Source: Streptomyces sp. JJ36 (GTDB lineage Bacteria; Actinomycetota; Actinomycetes; Streptomycetales; Streptomycetaceae). Taken from it: a DNA stretch of 38,192 nt. The stretch lies in contig NZ_JACYHE010000060.1 in the NCBI RefSeq assembly GCF_021696945.1, forward strand, positions 1 through 38,192, read 5' to 3'. The first letter of the stretch is position 1. The number at the start of each line of letters is the position of its first letter. Below are positions 7,684 through 17,742 of the stretch, piece by piece. The position numbers were made by a program, and so were the translations under genes. The notes under the pieces were generated by a model. The model worked only from the letters and a program-made list of their open reading frames with translations, was not told the DNA's origin and searched no databases.

Positions 7684-10600
7684 ACGAGATGTCCGACCGC
7701 ATCGCCGGGCTGTCACCAGAGAAGCGGGCCTTGCTGGAACGAGCGCGCGCGGCCCGGACGGCCCCGGCGGGCGCAGAGAGGCCCACCACCGCTCCGGAGC
7801 GCCCGGAGGCGCGGGCACCCGCCGACGAGCCGGTCGCCGTGGTCGGCATGGCGTGCCGCTTCCCCGGCGGGGCCGACACCCCCGAGGCGTTCTGGCGCCT
7901 GCTGCGGGACGGCACCGACGCGACCACACCGGTGCCCGCCGACCGGTGGGACGCCGCGCGGCTGTACGACCCGGACCCCGACCGCCCCGGGGGGATCTAC
8001 GCCCGGCGCGGCGGCTTCCTGACCGAGCCGGTCGACCGGTTCGACGCATCCTTCTTCGGCATCTCCCCGGCCGAGGCCGAGGCCATGGACCCGCAGCACC
8101 GGATGCTCCTCGAAGTGGCCTGGGAAGTCCTGGAGCGGGGCGGTACGGCGCCCGGCGCCCTGTCAGGCTCGCGCACCGGTGTGTACGTGGGCATCGGCAT
8201 CGACGACTACAAGACGCTCCAGGCGGGCGACGAGAAGGCGATCGACGCCTACACCGGCACGGGCAACCTGTTCGCCACCGCGGCCGGCCGGATCTCGCAC
8301 GTACTGGGGCTGACCGGCCCCAGCATGGCCGTGGACACCGCCTGTTCGTCATCGCTGGTCGCCGTCCACCTCGCGGTGCGCAGCCTGCGTACGGGCGAGA
8401 CGGACCGGGCACTGGCCGGCGGCGTGCACCTGATGCTCAGCCCCGAGATCACCCTCTTCCTCTCGCGGGCCCGTGCCCTGTCACCCCGCGGCCGCTGCCG
8501 TACCTTCGACGCCGCGGCCGACGGTTACGCCCGGGGGGAGGGCTGCGGGATGGTCGTCCTCCGGAGGCTGTCGGACGCGGTGGCCGACGGGGAGAACGTG
8601 CTGGCCGTGATCCGCGGTTCCGCCGTCAACCACGACGGCCCGAGCGCGGGACTGACCGTGCCCAACGGCCCTTCCCAGCAGCAGCTGATCCGCAGCGCCC
8701 TGGCCGACGCGGACGCGTCCCCGCTCGACATCTCCTATCTGGAGGCGCACGGCACCGGGACACCGCTGGGGGACCCGATCGAGGTGGGTGCGTTCGGCGC
8801 GGTCCTCACCGAGGGCAGGCCGGCGCACAGTCCGCTGCTGACCGGGTCCGTCAAGACCGGCATCGGCCATCTGGAGGCCGCCGCCGGCGTCGCCTCACTG
8901 ATCAAGGTCGTTCTCGCGCTGCAGCACGAGGAGATACCCGCCCACCTGAACTTCGAGGAGCCGAACCCGCGCATCCCCTGGGCGGAGCTACCGGTTCGTG
9001 TTCCGGTCGAACGTACGCCGTGGCCGGGCGGGGGCCGACGGGGGCGGGCCGCCGGCATCAGCTCCTTCGGCATCGGCGGTACCAACGCTCACCTCGTCGT
9101 CGCAGAACCCCCGGCCCCCCAGGATTCCGGCGCGGCCCCCGGAACGGGCACCGTCCCGGAAACGGCCCGGCCCCGGCTCCTCACGCTGTCGGCACGTGGC
9201 GGGACCGCCCTGGCCGAGCTGGCGGAGCGGTACGCCGCCCGGCTTCCCGGTGAGCCCGACTGGCCGGCGGCCGCGCACACCGCGAACGCGGGACGGGACC
9301 ACTTCACCCACCGTCTCGCCGTGGTCGCGTCCGACGGGGCCGACGCCGCCCGGAAGCTCGCCGCGTGGGCCGGGGGACAGGCCGTGCCGGGAACGGCCTC
9401 CGGCACCGCGAAGCGGCCCGGTGGTCCCCGTCTCGTCTTCGCCTTCACGGGACAGGGTGCGCAGTATCCCGGGATGGGCCGTGCCCTCTACCGGACGGAG
9501 CCCGTCTTCCGGGAGGCCGTCGACCGGTGCGAGCAGTGGCTCGACGGCGCCCTCGGTGCGCCTCTCACGGCCGTGCTCTTCGACGGAGCGGCCGACCTCG
9601 GCGACACCGCCCGGGCCCAGCCTGCGGTCTTCGCCCTTCAGTACGCGCTGACCCGGCTCTGGGCGTCCCGTGGCATCCGCCCCGACGCCGTCCTCGGACA
9701 CAGCGTCGGCGAGTACGCGGCCGCCTGCGCCGCAGGAGCGCTCGAGCCGCGCGACGCCCTGCTGCTCGTCGCCGAACGGGGTCGCCTGATGTCGGCGAGG
9801 TGCGAGCAGGGCGGCATGGCGGCGGTGTTCGCCGACGCGGGGCGGGTCGCCCGCGTCCTCGACTCCTGCGGAGGCCCGGTCGAGATCGCCGCGTACAACG
9901 GTCCAGCGGAGACGGTTCTCTCCGGAGCCGCAGGCCCGCTGGACCGCGCGCTGGAACTCCTCGCCGCCGACGGCATCCGCACACATCGCCTGGAGGTGTC
10001 GCACGCCTTCCACTCCGTGCTGATGGAACCGATGCTCGACGCGCTCGCCGCGCGCGCGTCCCGCGTCCCCTTCCGTCCGGCCCGCGTCCCCTTCTTCTCC
10101 ACGGTGACGGGTGACCGCCTGTCCGCCGACGCGCTCGGCGATCCCGCCTACTGGCGCCGCAACGCGCGTGCCCCGGTACGCTTCCGGTCCGCCCTCGACG
10201 CCGCCCTGGGCCGGGGATGCGACGCCGTGCTCGAGATCGGCCCTCAGCCCGTCCTCACCGGTCTCGCCCGGCGCTCGGGCGCGGGTGGCGAGGACGCCGT
10301 ACCGTGGCTGCCGTCGCTCGTCCGCGACCCCGACGACCGCACCCAGCCGCTCGACGCGCTCGGCCGTCTGTACGCCATGGGTGCACAGATCGACTGGAGC
10401 CACCGGGGGCCCGGGCCCCGTCCGCGGCCGGTCGCGCTTCCCACGTATCCGTTCCAGCGCAGGCGTTACTGGCGCGACACCCGGAGCCGCCGGAACGGCC
10501 GCTCCGGCGCGGCCGAGCGTCCCCTGCCGGGCGACCGGCTCCGCTCGCCGGCCCTCCGCGAGACCGTCTTCCAGCAGGTCTACGAGGAGTCCTCGCCCGG

Positions 10601-13304
10601 GCACCTCCGCGACCACGAACTGTTCGGCACCGTCGTGGTGCCCGGGGCCTCGCACCTCGCCCTGCTGCTGGCCGCGGCCGAGGCCGAGGGGGCCCAGGGG
10701 CCCGTCGAGGCCCAGGAGGTGGCCTTCCCGCGAGCCCTGGCCTTGCGGGCCGGGGAGCGGCGGGACGTGCAGATCATGCTGGGCCCGTCCGGCGCCGGCA
10801 CGCCGGTCGGCGCCCAGGGGGCCGCGGACCGCACCTTCCGGATCGCCAGTGCGCCCACCGGTGACGACGCCGCGCCGTGGACGACGCACGCCACCGGCCT
10901 GCTGACCACGGCCCCGGAGGCCGCCCCCGCACACGGAGGCGTGCAGGCGGTGCGGGCACGCTGCACCGCCGTCACCTCCGGTGAGGAGCTGCACCGGCGG
11001 ATGGCGCGGGCCGGATACGGCCTCGGGCCTTCGTTCCGCTGGATCCGCACGCTCCATCACAGCACGGACGAGGTACTGGCCGAGCTGTCGCCGCCGGCGG
11101 AGGCCGGGAACGGGGACGTCGTCCACCCCGGCCTGCTGGACTCCTGTTTCCAGGCCGTCGTGACGTTGCTGGACGACGACCCGGCGCACCCCACGGGGAC
11201 CGGCCTGTACGTGCCCGTCCGCGTGGACCGGCTGCGGCGCTACCGCACACCACCGCCGACCGGGAGACTCTGGCTGCACCTCACCGAGGCACCGGACGCG
11301 CACGACGGCGACGGGACGCTGGTCGACCTCTCGCTCCTGGACGGCGAGGAGCGCGTCGTCCTGACCATGGAGGGTGTGCGGCTGCGCCATGTGGACCGTG
11401 CGGCGCTCCTCGGCGCCCCGTCCACCGAGCTGCGGACCACTCGCTGGCACCCTTCGCCGGAGGCCGCCGTCCCGGGGCCCGGTCCGTCCGGACGGTGGCT
11501 GGTGGTCGCCGACGACGCCCACGCGGCGGGAGAACTCTGCCGTCACATGACGGCCGCCGGCGCGCGCTGCGAGACTGTCCTGCTGCCGGAGTCCGCAGAC
11601 CGCCGCCCCTCCCCGGCAGCAGGTGCCCGTGATGCGGTGACCGAGGCCGCCCGGGCCGGGGAGCCCCCGCAGGGCGTCATCGGACTGTGGACCCGTCCCG
11701 GACAGCCGGAACGGCCGGCGATGTCCGTCGCGGCGAGCGCGCTGCACCTCGTCCAGGCGGCGGCCGCGCTGGACGGGGACCCCCGGCTCTTCCTCGTGAC
11801 CCGCGGTGCCCAGCAGGCACTCCGGGAGGACCGGGCGGACCCGGCGCATGCCGCCGTCTGGGGCCTGGGCCGGGTGGCTGCGGCCGAACTGCCGCGGCTG
11901 CGCTGCACACTCGTGGACCTCGACGCCCGGGCCGGGGATCCGGCTGCGACGCTGCCGCACCTGACGAACCTGCTGCCGGACCCTGGTGCACGGGAACTGG
12001 CTCTCCGGGAGGGGGTCCGCCACACACCGGAGACCGTCGCGCTGCCCACCGTCTCCGGTACGCCACCCCGGTTGCGCCCGGACGCCGCCTATCTGGTGAC
12101 CGGAGGACTCGGCGGCGTCGGGCTGCACCTCGCCCGCCACCTTGCCGACCGCGGCGCCCGGCACCTGGCGTTGCTCGCGCGCCGCGCTCCCGGCACCGAC
12201 GCCGAACGGGTGCTGGACGGGCTGCGCCGGGCCGGAGTCACCGTCCGGGTGCTGGCGGCCGACGTCACCGACCCGGCCGCGCTCGGGGCCGCACTGACGG
12301 AACTGCGGGCGGAGCTGCCTCCCCTGCGGGGAGTCGTGCACGCGGCCGGGCTCCGCGACGACGCCACTCTGGTGCGGCAGGACACGTCGCGTCTCGCGCG
12401 CGTCGCCGCGCCGAAGGCCGACGGCACCCGGCATCTGCTGGACGTGCTCCACCACGAGACGCTGGACTTCCTCCTGCTGTTCTCCTCCGCGGCCGCGTCC
12501 TTCGGAACCGCGGGCCAAGGCGTCTACGCCGCCGCCAACGCCTACCTGGACGCGCTCGCGCAGTCCCGCCGGGGGCCCGGGACAGCGGTCACCAGCATCG
12601 GCTGGGGCCCGTGGGAGGGCACCGGCATGGCCGCCGGCCTTCGGGACACGGAGCTCCGGCGCCTCGCCGACCAGGGTGCCGGCGCGCTGAGCACCGACGA
12701 GGCCCTCGGCCTGCTGGACCGGGTGCTGACCGACGACGTGCCGGCGCACACGCTCGCCCTGCGGGCCCGGCGCCCGGCGGACTCAGGACGCCCGGAGCCG
12801 GCACGGACGGGAGGACCCGCCGCCGCCGGCGACGGGGAATGGTATGCCCGGCCGGACGGAATGGGGCCGCCCACCCCGCCCGCCACCGAGCGGGAAGACA
12901 TCCTGACCGGGCTGTGGCAGGACGCGTTCCGGATCCGCCCGATCGGTGCCGAGGACGACTTCTTCGCCCTCGGCGGCGACTCCATGCTCGCCCTCACCAT
13001 CACCGCACGCGCCCGCCGCCGCGGGCTCGTCCTGAAGGAGTCCGACTTCTTCCAGCACCCCACGGTCCGGGCCCTCGCCGGAACCCACAGGGACCCCGGG
13101 ACGGAGACCGGGAGCACTCGGCAGGCGCCGGACGGAGCGGACGCCGCGACCCCCGGCCTCAGCCCGAGGAGCGAACGGGAGCTGCGGCGCCGGCTCCGCG
13201 GCGAGGCGGCCGGGAACGACGACGCGCCGCACCGTACCCGGCTGCGCATGGCCGTACGCCTCGCGCGCCGCGCGCCGCAGGACCCCGAGACACCGAAGAA
13301 CTGA
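7680..13304 (+). CDS. Type I PKS subunit 3: KS-AT-DH-KR-carrier
   Basis: 1874 residues, starting at ATG 7680, which overlaps the previous stop (ATGA) and is preceded by GGAGGAAG. The N-terminus MNEMSDRIAGLSPEKRALL is a probable docking helix. KS: about 48-460, Cys222 in DTACSSSL plus HGTGT and KTGIGH. AT: about 580-870, Ser675 in GHSVGEY and HAFH at 775-778, which predicts malonyl-CoA. Post-AT LPTYPFQRRRYW. DH: about 950-1240, His979 in the HxxxGxxxxP motif and Asp1154 in the DxxxQ motif, both intact. KR: about 1250-1690, TGGLGGVG, Ser and Tyr1616 present, RDD in the LDD position. Carrier: Ser1768 in GGDSM, more like a peptidyl carrier, fitting transfer to the next NRPS. Expected chemistry is one malonyl extension, ketoreduction and dehydration to an alpha,beta-unsaturated thioester. 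Confidence 0.96.
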   Translation: MNEMSDRIAGLSPEKRALLERARAARTAPAGAERPTTAPERPEARAPADEPVAVVGMACRFPGGADTPEAFWRLLRDGTDATTPVPADRWDAARLYDPDPDRPGGIYARRGGFLTEPVDRFDASFFGISPAEAEAMDPQHRMLLEVAWEVLERGGTAPGALSGSRTGVYVGIGIDDYKTLQAGDEKAIDAYTGTGNLFATAAGRISHVLGLTGPSMAVDTACSSSLVAVHLAVRSLRTGETDRALAGGVHLMLSPEITLFLSRARALSPRGRCRTFDAAADGYARGEGCGMVVLRRLSDAVADGENVLAVIRGSAVNHDGPSAGLTVPNGPSQQQLIRSALADADASPLDISYLEAHGTGTPLGDPIEVGAFGAVLTEGRPAHSPLLTGSVKTGIGHLEAAAGVASLIKVVLALQHEEIPAHLNFEEPNPRIPWAELPVRVPVERTPWPGGGRRGRAAGISSFGIGGTNAHLVVAEPPAPQDSGAAPGTGTVPETARPRLLTLSARGGTALAELAERYAARLPGEPDWPAAAHTANAGRDHFTHRLAVVASDGADAARKLAAWAGGQAVPGTASGTAKRPGGPRLVFAFTGQGAQYPGMGRALYRTEPVFREAVDRCEQWLDGALGAPLTAVLFDGAADLGDTARAQPAVFALQYALTRLWASRGIRPDAVLGHSVGEYAAACAAGALEPRDALLLVAERGRLMSARCEQGGMAAVFADAGRVARVLDSCGGPVEIAAYNGPAETVLSGAAGPLDRALELLAADGIRTHRLEVSHAFHSVLMEPMLDALAARASRVPFRPARVPFFSTVTGDRLSADALGDPAYWRRNARAPVRFRSALDAALGRGCDAVLEIGPQPVLTGLARRSGAGGEDAVPWLPSLVRDPDDRTQPLDALGRLYAMGAQIDWSHRGPGPRPRPVALPTYPFQRRRYWRDTRSRRNGRSGAAERPLPGDRLRSPALRETVFQQVYEESSPGHLRDHELFGTVVVPGASHLALLLAAAEAEGAQGPVEAQEVAFPRALALRAGERRDVQIMLGPSGAGTPVGAQGAADRTFRIASAPTGDDAAPWTTHATGLLTTAPEAAPAHGGVQAVRARCTAVTSGEELHRRMARAGYGLGPSFRWIRTLHHSTDEVLAELSPPAEAGNGDVVHPGLLDSCFQAVVTLLDDDPAHPTGTGLYVPVRVDRLRRYRTPPPTGRLWLHLTEAPDAHDGDGTLVDLSLLDGEERVVLTMEGVRLRHVDRAALLGAPSTELRTTRWHPSPEAAVPGPGPSGRWLVVADDAHAAGELCRHMTAAGARCETVLLPESADRRPSPAAGARDAVTEAARAGEPPQGVIGLWTRPGQPERPAMSVAASALHLVQAAAALDGDPRLFLVTRGAQQALREDRADPAHAAVWGLGRVAAAELPRLRCTLVDLDARAGDPAATLPHLTNLLPDPGARELALREGVRHTPETVALPTVSGTPPRLRPDAAYLVTGGLGGVGLHLARHLADRGARHLALLARRAPGTDAERVLDGLRRAGVTVRVLAADVTDPAALGAALTELRAELPPLRGVVHAAGLRDDATLVRQDTSRLARVAAPKADGTRHLLDVLHHETLDFLLLFSSAAASFGTAGQGVYAAANAYLDALAQSRRGPGTAVTSIGWGPWEGTGMAAGLRDTELRRLADQGAGALSTDEALGLLDRVLTDDVPAHTLALRARRPADSGRPEPARTGGPAAAGDGEWYARPDGMGPPTPPATEREDILTGLWQDAFRIRPIGAEDDFFALGGDSMLALTITARARRRGLVLKESDFFQHPTVRALAGTHRDPGTETGSTRQAPDGADAATPGLSPRSERELRRRLRGEAAGNDDAPHRTRLRMAVRLARRAPQDPETPKN

Positions 13305-13323
13305 GACTTGGAGACCCGACCCC

Positions 13324-16300
13324 ATGACGGACCAGAACACCGGTGCGTACCGCCTGTCCTTTCTGCAGCAAGGCCTGCTGTACCACAGCCTGGTCGAACC
13401 CGAGGCGGCGTTCTACGTCGACCAGGTCGTCCACACGCTGCGCGGGGACCTCGATCAGGACCGTTTCGCACGCGTCTGGCGCCAGGCCGTGGAGCGGCAC
13501 GAGATGCTCCGGACCTCCTTTTTCTGGGAGGACCTCGAGGAACTGGTCCAGGTCGTGCACCCCGTTGCCGGACTGCCACTGGAACAGCACGACTGGCGCG
13601 ACCGTCCCGAGGCGGACCAGGAAGCAGCACTGCACGCCTTCCTCGCCGACGACCGGCTTCGGGGCTTCGACCTGGAACAGCCGCCGCTGTTCCGGCTGAG
13701 CCTGGTCCGGCACGCCGAAGACCGCTACACCTTCGTGTTCCGCTACCACCACCTGCTGTTCGACGCCTGGTCCGCACTGATGGTGCTGGACGAGGCCTTC
13801 ACCGACTACCTCGGGGAGAAGGCCGCCCTCCGCGAGCCGGCCGTGCCGTACCGCGACTATGTGGCCTGGCTCCACCGGCAGCAGCTGACGCACGCGGAGA
13901 GCTACTGGCGCGAGGTGCTCGACGGGTTCACGGACCCCACCCCGCTGCCCGGCGCCCCCGCGGAGCCCGGGAACGTGCCGGCTGCCGGAGAGACCGGGGA
14001 CCCCGCCCGGCGGGACAACCCGGAGGAGGCGATGTCCCTGACCCCTGAGACCACCGAGGCCCTCGGAGCCTTCTGCCGGGAGCGCCGCATGACGCTCAAC
14101 TCCGTCTTCCAGAGCGCCTGGGCGCTGCTGCTCGCCCGGCACAGCGGCCAGGACGACGTGGTGTTCGGCACCACGGTCTCGCACCGCCCGGCGGATCTGG
14201 AGGGGATCGAGCAGACGGCCGGTCTCTTCATCAACACGCTTCCCGTCCGGGCCCGGCTGGGACCGGCCGACACGTTCGCCGCCTGCTGCGAGCGGCTGCA
14301 GACGGCTCAGGGCGAACGCCGCGATCACCACCACAGCCCGCTCCAGCGCGTCCAGGAGTGGAGCGGACTGCCCTCCGGCACCCCGCTGTTCGACACGATC
14401 ACCACGTTTCTGAACGTCCCCCGGATCGAGACCCTCGGCGGCCGGGACGGCCGGCTCCGCGTCGAGCGCGGGGAGTACCGCTACCGGACCAACTACCCCC
14501 TGTCCGTCATGGCGGTGCCCGGTGACGAGCTGTCGGTACGCATCGGATACGACCCGGGCCTGTACGACGCCGGGGCCGTGCGACGCCTTCTCGGGCAGCT
14601 TCGCACCGTCCTCGAGACCGTCGCGGCCGACCCGGGCGTACGGATCCGGGACATCCCGCTGCTCTCCCCCGAGGAGACCCGGCGGATGGTGCAGGAGGGG
14701 AACGTGGCCGCGCCCGCGGAGCACGGCCACGGAGAACCGGACGACGCGTTCCGGCTCCTCACCGAACAGGCCCGCAGGGCCCCGGAGACCACCGCCCTGG
14801 TGCACGGCGGCACCCGGCTGGGTTACGCGGAGACGGCCGCCCGCGCCCGGCGGTTGGCCGGCCGGCTGCGCGCCCTGGGCGTCGGGCCGGACGTGCCGGT
14901 CGGCGTGTGCCTGGAGCGCGGGGTGGACCAGCCGGTCGCGCTGCTGGCGACGCTGTGCGCCGGCGGCGTCTATCTGCCCCTCGACCCGGCATACCCCGAG
15001 GAGCGCCTGGCGCTCATGCTGGAGGACGCCCGGCCCGCCGTCGTGCTGACCCGGCGCGACCTGTGCCACCTGCTGCCCGAGCAGGGCCCGGCCCGCATCC
15101 TGCTGGACGAGGCTTCCGGACCCGCCGGCGAAGACGACGACCCGCTGCCGGCCGCGGCCCGTCCCCGGCCCGGCGACCTCGCCTACATCATCTACACCTC
15201 CGGTTCCACCGGTAGGCCGAAGGGCACCATGCTCAGCCACCGCGGACTGGTGGAGCTGATCCGTGCCCAGCGCCGGTTCTTCGGCCTCACCCCGGACGAC
15301 CGTGTGCTGCAGTGGGCCTCCCCCGGTTTTGACGCCTCCGTGTTCGAAACGGTGCTTGCGCTCGGCTCCGGAGCGGAACTGCACCTCGCGGACCGGGAGG
15401 AGTCGCTCCCCGGCCCCGCGCTGCACCGCCTTCTCGAGGAGTCCGGCATCACGGTGCTCACCATGCCGCCGTCCGCGCTGGCGGCCCTGGCCGACGACGG
15501 CCTCCCCGGCCTGCGGCTCCTCATCGCCGCCGGGGAGCCCCTGCCCCGCCGGCTTGCCGACCGCTGGTCCCCGGGCCGCACCATGGTGAACGCGTACGGT
15601 CCCACCGAGACCACCGTGTGGGCGACGGCGCACGAGGTCACCGGCGGCGGCACCGGTCTCCCCGCCATCGGCGCGCCGGTACCCGGCTTCCGGGCCTACG
15701 TGCTCGACACCGCCCTGCAGCCGCTCCCGGTCGGAGCCGCCGGAGAGCTCTTCCTGGCGGGACCCGGGGTGGGGCGGGGCTACCTCGGGCAGCCCGCCCG
15801 TACGGCCGGGGCGTTCCTCCCCGACCCCTTCGGCGCACCCGGCGCCCGGATGTACCGCACCGGCGATCTGGCCCGCTGGAACCCGGAGGGGGCCCTGGAG
15901 TTCCTCGGCCGCAGCGATCAGCAGGTCAAGCTGCGCGGGTTCCGCATCGAACTCGGCGAGATCGAGGCGGTGCTGGCGGACCACCCGGACGTACGGGAGT
16001 GCGCGGCCGTGGTCCGCAGGGGTCCCGCTCACGGGGACGGCGACGGTGCGGACGACCGCATCGTGGCCTACGCCGTCCTGTCGCAGGAGGCCGGAGACAC
16101 CGGGGAGCTCCGCCGCCATCTCGAGGAGCGACTGCCTGCGCACATGGTGCCCGCAGCGGTCCTCCCGCTCGACCGGATGCCGCTGACGGTGTCCGGAAAG
16201 CTCGACCGTGCCGCGCTGCCCTCACCGGAGGACGCGGCTCCGAAGGGGGGCCGGGTACGCCCGCGCACGGAGGCCGAGGGGTTCGTCGCGGAGATCTGGT

Positions 16301-16548
16301 CCGAGGTCCTCGCCGTCGAGGACCCGGGAGTCGCCGACGACTTCTTCGAGACGGGCGGCAACTCGATCAAGGCGACCCAGCTCCGGTCGCGCATCAAGCG
16401 CTCCGCACAGGTGGATGTCCCCGTCCGTGAGCTGCTCAAGGCGCGCACCCTCGAAGGGATCGCCCTCCTGGTCGAGAAGGCGCTGGCCGAAGAACTGGAA
16501 GGCCTGAGCGACGAAGAGATCCGGGCACTCACCGAGAACCCGGCCTAG
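13324..16548 (+). CDS. NRPS 1: condensation-adenylation-thiolation module
   Basis: 1074 residues. C domain: about 8-440. The active-site motif reads HHLLFDAW (142-149): the catalytic second His143 and Asp147 are present, but the usual Gly after Asp is Ala. It lacks an N-terminal docking helix and probably accepts the acyl chain from subunit 3. A domain: about 480-960, with YTSGSTGRPKG near 624, NAYGPTETT, YRTGDLARW and the catalytic Lys in SGKLDR. By hand alignment to GrsA I read the ten specificity residues as D-A-F-T-I-A-A-V-W-K. This is close to Phe/aromatic-type pockets apart from the Trp, so an aromatic or large hydrophobic residue is a weak prediction. T domain: Ser1014 in GGNSI. The C-terminus LEGLSDEEIRAL is a probable docking helix for NRPS 2. 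There is no epimerase or thioesterase. A TTGGAGA ribosome site lies upstream of ATG 13324. Confidence 0.96.
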   Translation: MTDQNTGAYRLSFLQQGLLYHSLVEPEAAFYVDQVVHTLRGDLDQDRFARVWRQAVERHEMLRTSFFWEDLEELVQVVHPVAGLPLEQHDWRDRPEADQEAALHAFLADDRLRGFDLEQPPLFRLSLVRHAEDRYTFVFRYHHLLFDAWSALMVLDEAFTDYLGEKAALREPAVPYRDYVAWLHRQQLTHAESYWREVLDGFTDPTPLPGAPAEPGNVPAAGETGDPARRDNPEEAMSLTPETTEALGAFCRERRMTLNSVFQSAWALLLARHSGQDDVVFGTTVSHRPADLEGIEQTAGLFINTLPVRARLGPADTFAACCERLQTAQGERRDHHHSPLQRVQEWSGLPSGTPLFDTITTFLNVPRIETLGGRDGRLRVERGEYRYRTNYPLSVMAVPGDELSVRIGYDPGLYDAGAVRRLLGQLRTVLETVAADPGVRIRDIPLLSPEETRRMVQEGNVAAPAEHGHGEPDDAFRLLTEQARRAPETTALVHGGTRLGYAETAARARRLAGRLRALGVGPDVPVGVCLERGVDQPVALLATLCAGGVYLPLDPAYPEERLALMLEDARPAVVLTRRDLCHLLPEQGPARILLDEASGPAGEDDDPLPAAARPRPGDLAYIIYTSGSTGRPKGTMLSHRGLVELIRAQRRFFGLTPDDRVLQWASPGFDASVFETVLALGSGAELHLADREESLPGPALHRLLEESGITVLTMPPSALAALADDGLPGLRLLIAAGEPLPRRLADRWSPGRTMVNAYGPTETTVWATAHEVTGGGTGLPAIGAPVPGFRAYVLDTALQPLPVGAAGELFLAGPGVGRGYLGQPARTAGAFLPDPFGAPGARMYRTGDLARWNPEGALEFLGRSDQQVKLRGFRIELGEIEAVLADHPDVRECAAVVRRGPAHGDGDGADDRIVAYAVLSQEAGDTGELRRHLEERLPAHMVPAAVLPLDRMPLTVSGKLDRAALPSPEDAAPKGGRVRPRTEAEGFVAEIWSEVLAVEDPGVADDFFETGGNSIKATQLRSRIKRSAQVDVPVRELLKARTLEGIALLVEKALAEELEGLSDEEIRALTENPA

Positions 16549-16550
16549 GC

Positions 16551-16581
16551 CCTGCCCGGCGGGCAGGCCCCGGGCCTGCCC
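16551..16581 (+). promoter_or_regulatory. Two mutually exclusive hairpins upstream of the mbtH-like gene
   Basis: Right after the NRPS 1 stop, 16551-16557 pairs perfectly with 16561-16567 (7 bp, 3-base loop). The sequence 16561-16570 also pairs perfectly with 16572-16581 (10 bp, opening to 9 bp with a 3-base loop). The shared arm 16561-16567 means only one can form at a time. It could be a partial terminator or polarity element lowering readthrough into the MbtH-like gene. No U-tract is present. The function is inferred only. Confidence 0.35.
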
Positions 16582-16687
16582 GGCGCCGTGCACCGAGGCC
16601 GGACCGAAGCCGGACCGGAGCCGAGAGAACGCCGCACCGCATCCCACCCGTACGGCCGCCGCCGGGCGGCCGGTGAGAGGAGCCACG

Positions 16688-16921
16688 ATGACCGCAGCCG
16701 ACCGAGACCCCTTCCCCGAGTACCGCGTCGTGGTCAACGACGAGGAGCAGTACTCCATATGGCCCACCGCCCGCGAACTCCCCGCCGGCTGGCGGGACAC
16801 GGGCGACCACGGCCCGCGGCAGCACTGCCTCGACCGCATCGAGGAGCTGTGGACGGACATGCGTCCGCGCAGTCTGCGTGTGGCCATGGAGGACGAGGGC
16901 GCCGGGGCGGGTGCGGCATGA
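16688..16921 (+). CDS. MbtH-like protein, NRPS adenylation-domain partner
   Basis: 77 residues with the MbtH family pattern: NDEEQYSIWP near residues 17-26, ELPAGW, and CLDRIEELWTDMRPRSL. MbtH-like proteins bind A domains and are often needed for their solubility and activity. The likely partners are NRPS 1 and NRPS 2 on either side. Start chosen at ATG 16688, preceded by GAGGAG at good spacing. An upstream in-frame codon at 16673 lacks this. The stop overlaps the thioesterase start (ATGA), implying translational coupling. Confidence 0.95.
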   Translation: MTAADRDPFPEYRVVVNDEEQYSIWPTARELPAGWRDTGDHGPRQHCLDRIEELWTDMRPRSLRVAMEDEGAGAGAA

Positions 16922-17742
16922 GCCGGCCCGCCGCCGGCCGGTCCCCGGCGCTTCCGGACTCGGTCCCCCGGAACCGGCTGCTGCACCGCCCCGCGCACGA
17001 GCGGCCCCGGTACCGGCTGGTGTGCTTCCACCATGCCGGTGCCGGTGCCGGTGCCTACACCTCCTGGATGCGCGAGGCCCCCGAGGACGTGGAGATGCTC
17101 GCCCTGCGGCTGCCCGGAAGGGAGTCCCGCCTGGACGAGGCCGCCTACGACGACCCCGCCGCCGCGCTGGACGACGTACTGGAGATCCTGGCTCCGCTCG
17201 CGGCCGACGAGGTCCCGCTGGCGCTGTACGGCCACAGCATGGGCGGCGTCCTCGCCTACGAGGCGTACACCGCGCTGGCCGCGCAGGGGCTCCCGGATCC
17301 TCTCTTCCTCGCGACGGGCGCCACTCCCGCGCCGCACCGGCACGCCGTACGGCCTTCCAGGCTGCCCACCGGCCACGGGCGGCAGGACCTGCTGGATCTC
17401 CTGCACCGGTACGAGGGCACCCGGCCGGAGGTCTTCGACCATCCGGAGCTCCTCGAGATCGTCCTGGGGGTGCTGGAGGCCGACCTCACGCTGCTCGACT
17501 CGTACCGGCCGGCGCTCCCTCCCGAGCCCGTCCGCTGTCCGGTCCTCGCCTTCTCGGGCACCGGCGACACCATGGTGGACGCCGGCGACATCGAGGCGTG
17601 GCGCGAGTGCGCCGCCGGACCGTTCGTCCACCGCACCTTCGACAGCGGCCACTTCTTCGCCGAGTCCCACGCGACCGCGCTCCTCTGCGAGCTCGACGCG
17701 TGGTCCCGGCCGGCGGCCGGCTCCGTGCAGAGCGGCCGGTGA
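16918..17742 (+). CDS. Type II thioesterase
   Basis: 274 residues, alpha/beta hydrolase of the external (type II) thioesterase family. It hydrolyses wrongly primed or stalled acyl groups from PKS/NRPS carrier domains and does not usually release the final product. Visible marks are the oxyanion-side CFHHAGAGAGAY near residues 39-50, nucleophile Ser107 in GHSMGG, an Asp in the TGDTMVD segment and His in DSGHFF near the C-terminus. The length is close to the family norm. It starts in a four-base overlap with the MbtH-like gene. Confidence 0.95.
   Translation: MSRPAAGRSPALPDSVPRNRLLHRPAHERPRYRLVCFHHAGAGAGAYTSWMREAPEDVEMLALRLPGRESRLDEAAYDDPAAALDDVLEILAPLAADEVPLALYGHSMGGVLAYEAYTALAAQGLPDPLFLATGATPAPHRHAVRPSRLPTGHGRQDLLDLLHRYEGTRPEVFDHPELLEIVLGVLEADLTLLDSYRPALPPEPVRCPVLAFSGTGDTMVDAGDIEAWRECAAGPFVHRTFDSGHFFAESHATALLCELDAWSRPAAGSVQSGR

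Noticed and set aside
1093..8412. A 2439-codon open frame on the minus strand opposite the PKS genes
   Set aside because: It is an artefact of high third-position GC. The translation is Arg/Gly/Pro-rich with no domain similarity, while the plus strand has complete PKS domains. The same applies to long minus frames at 8988-12749, 13159-16143, 18037-22392, 23458-25053, 29294-31891 and 34719-37010.
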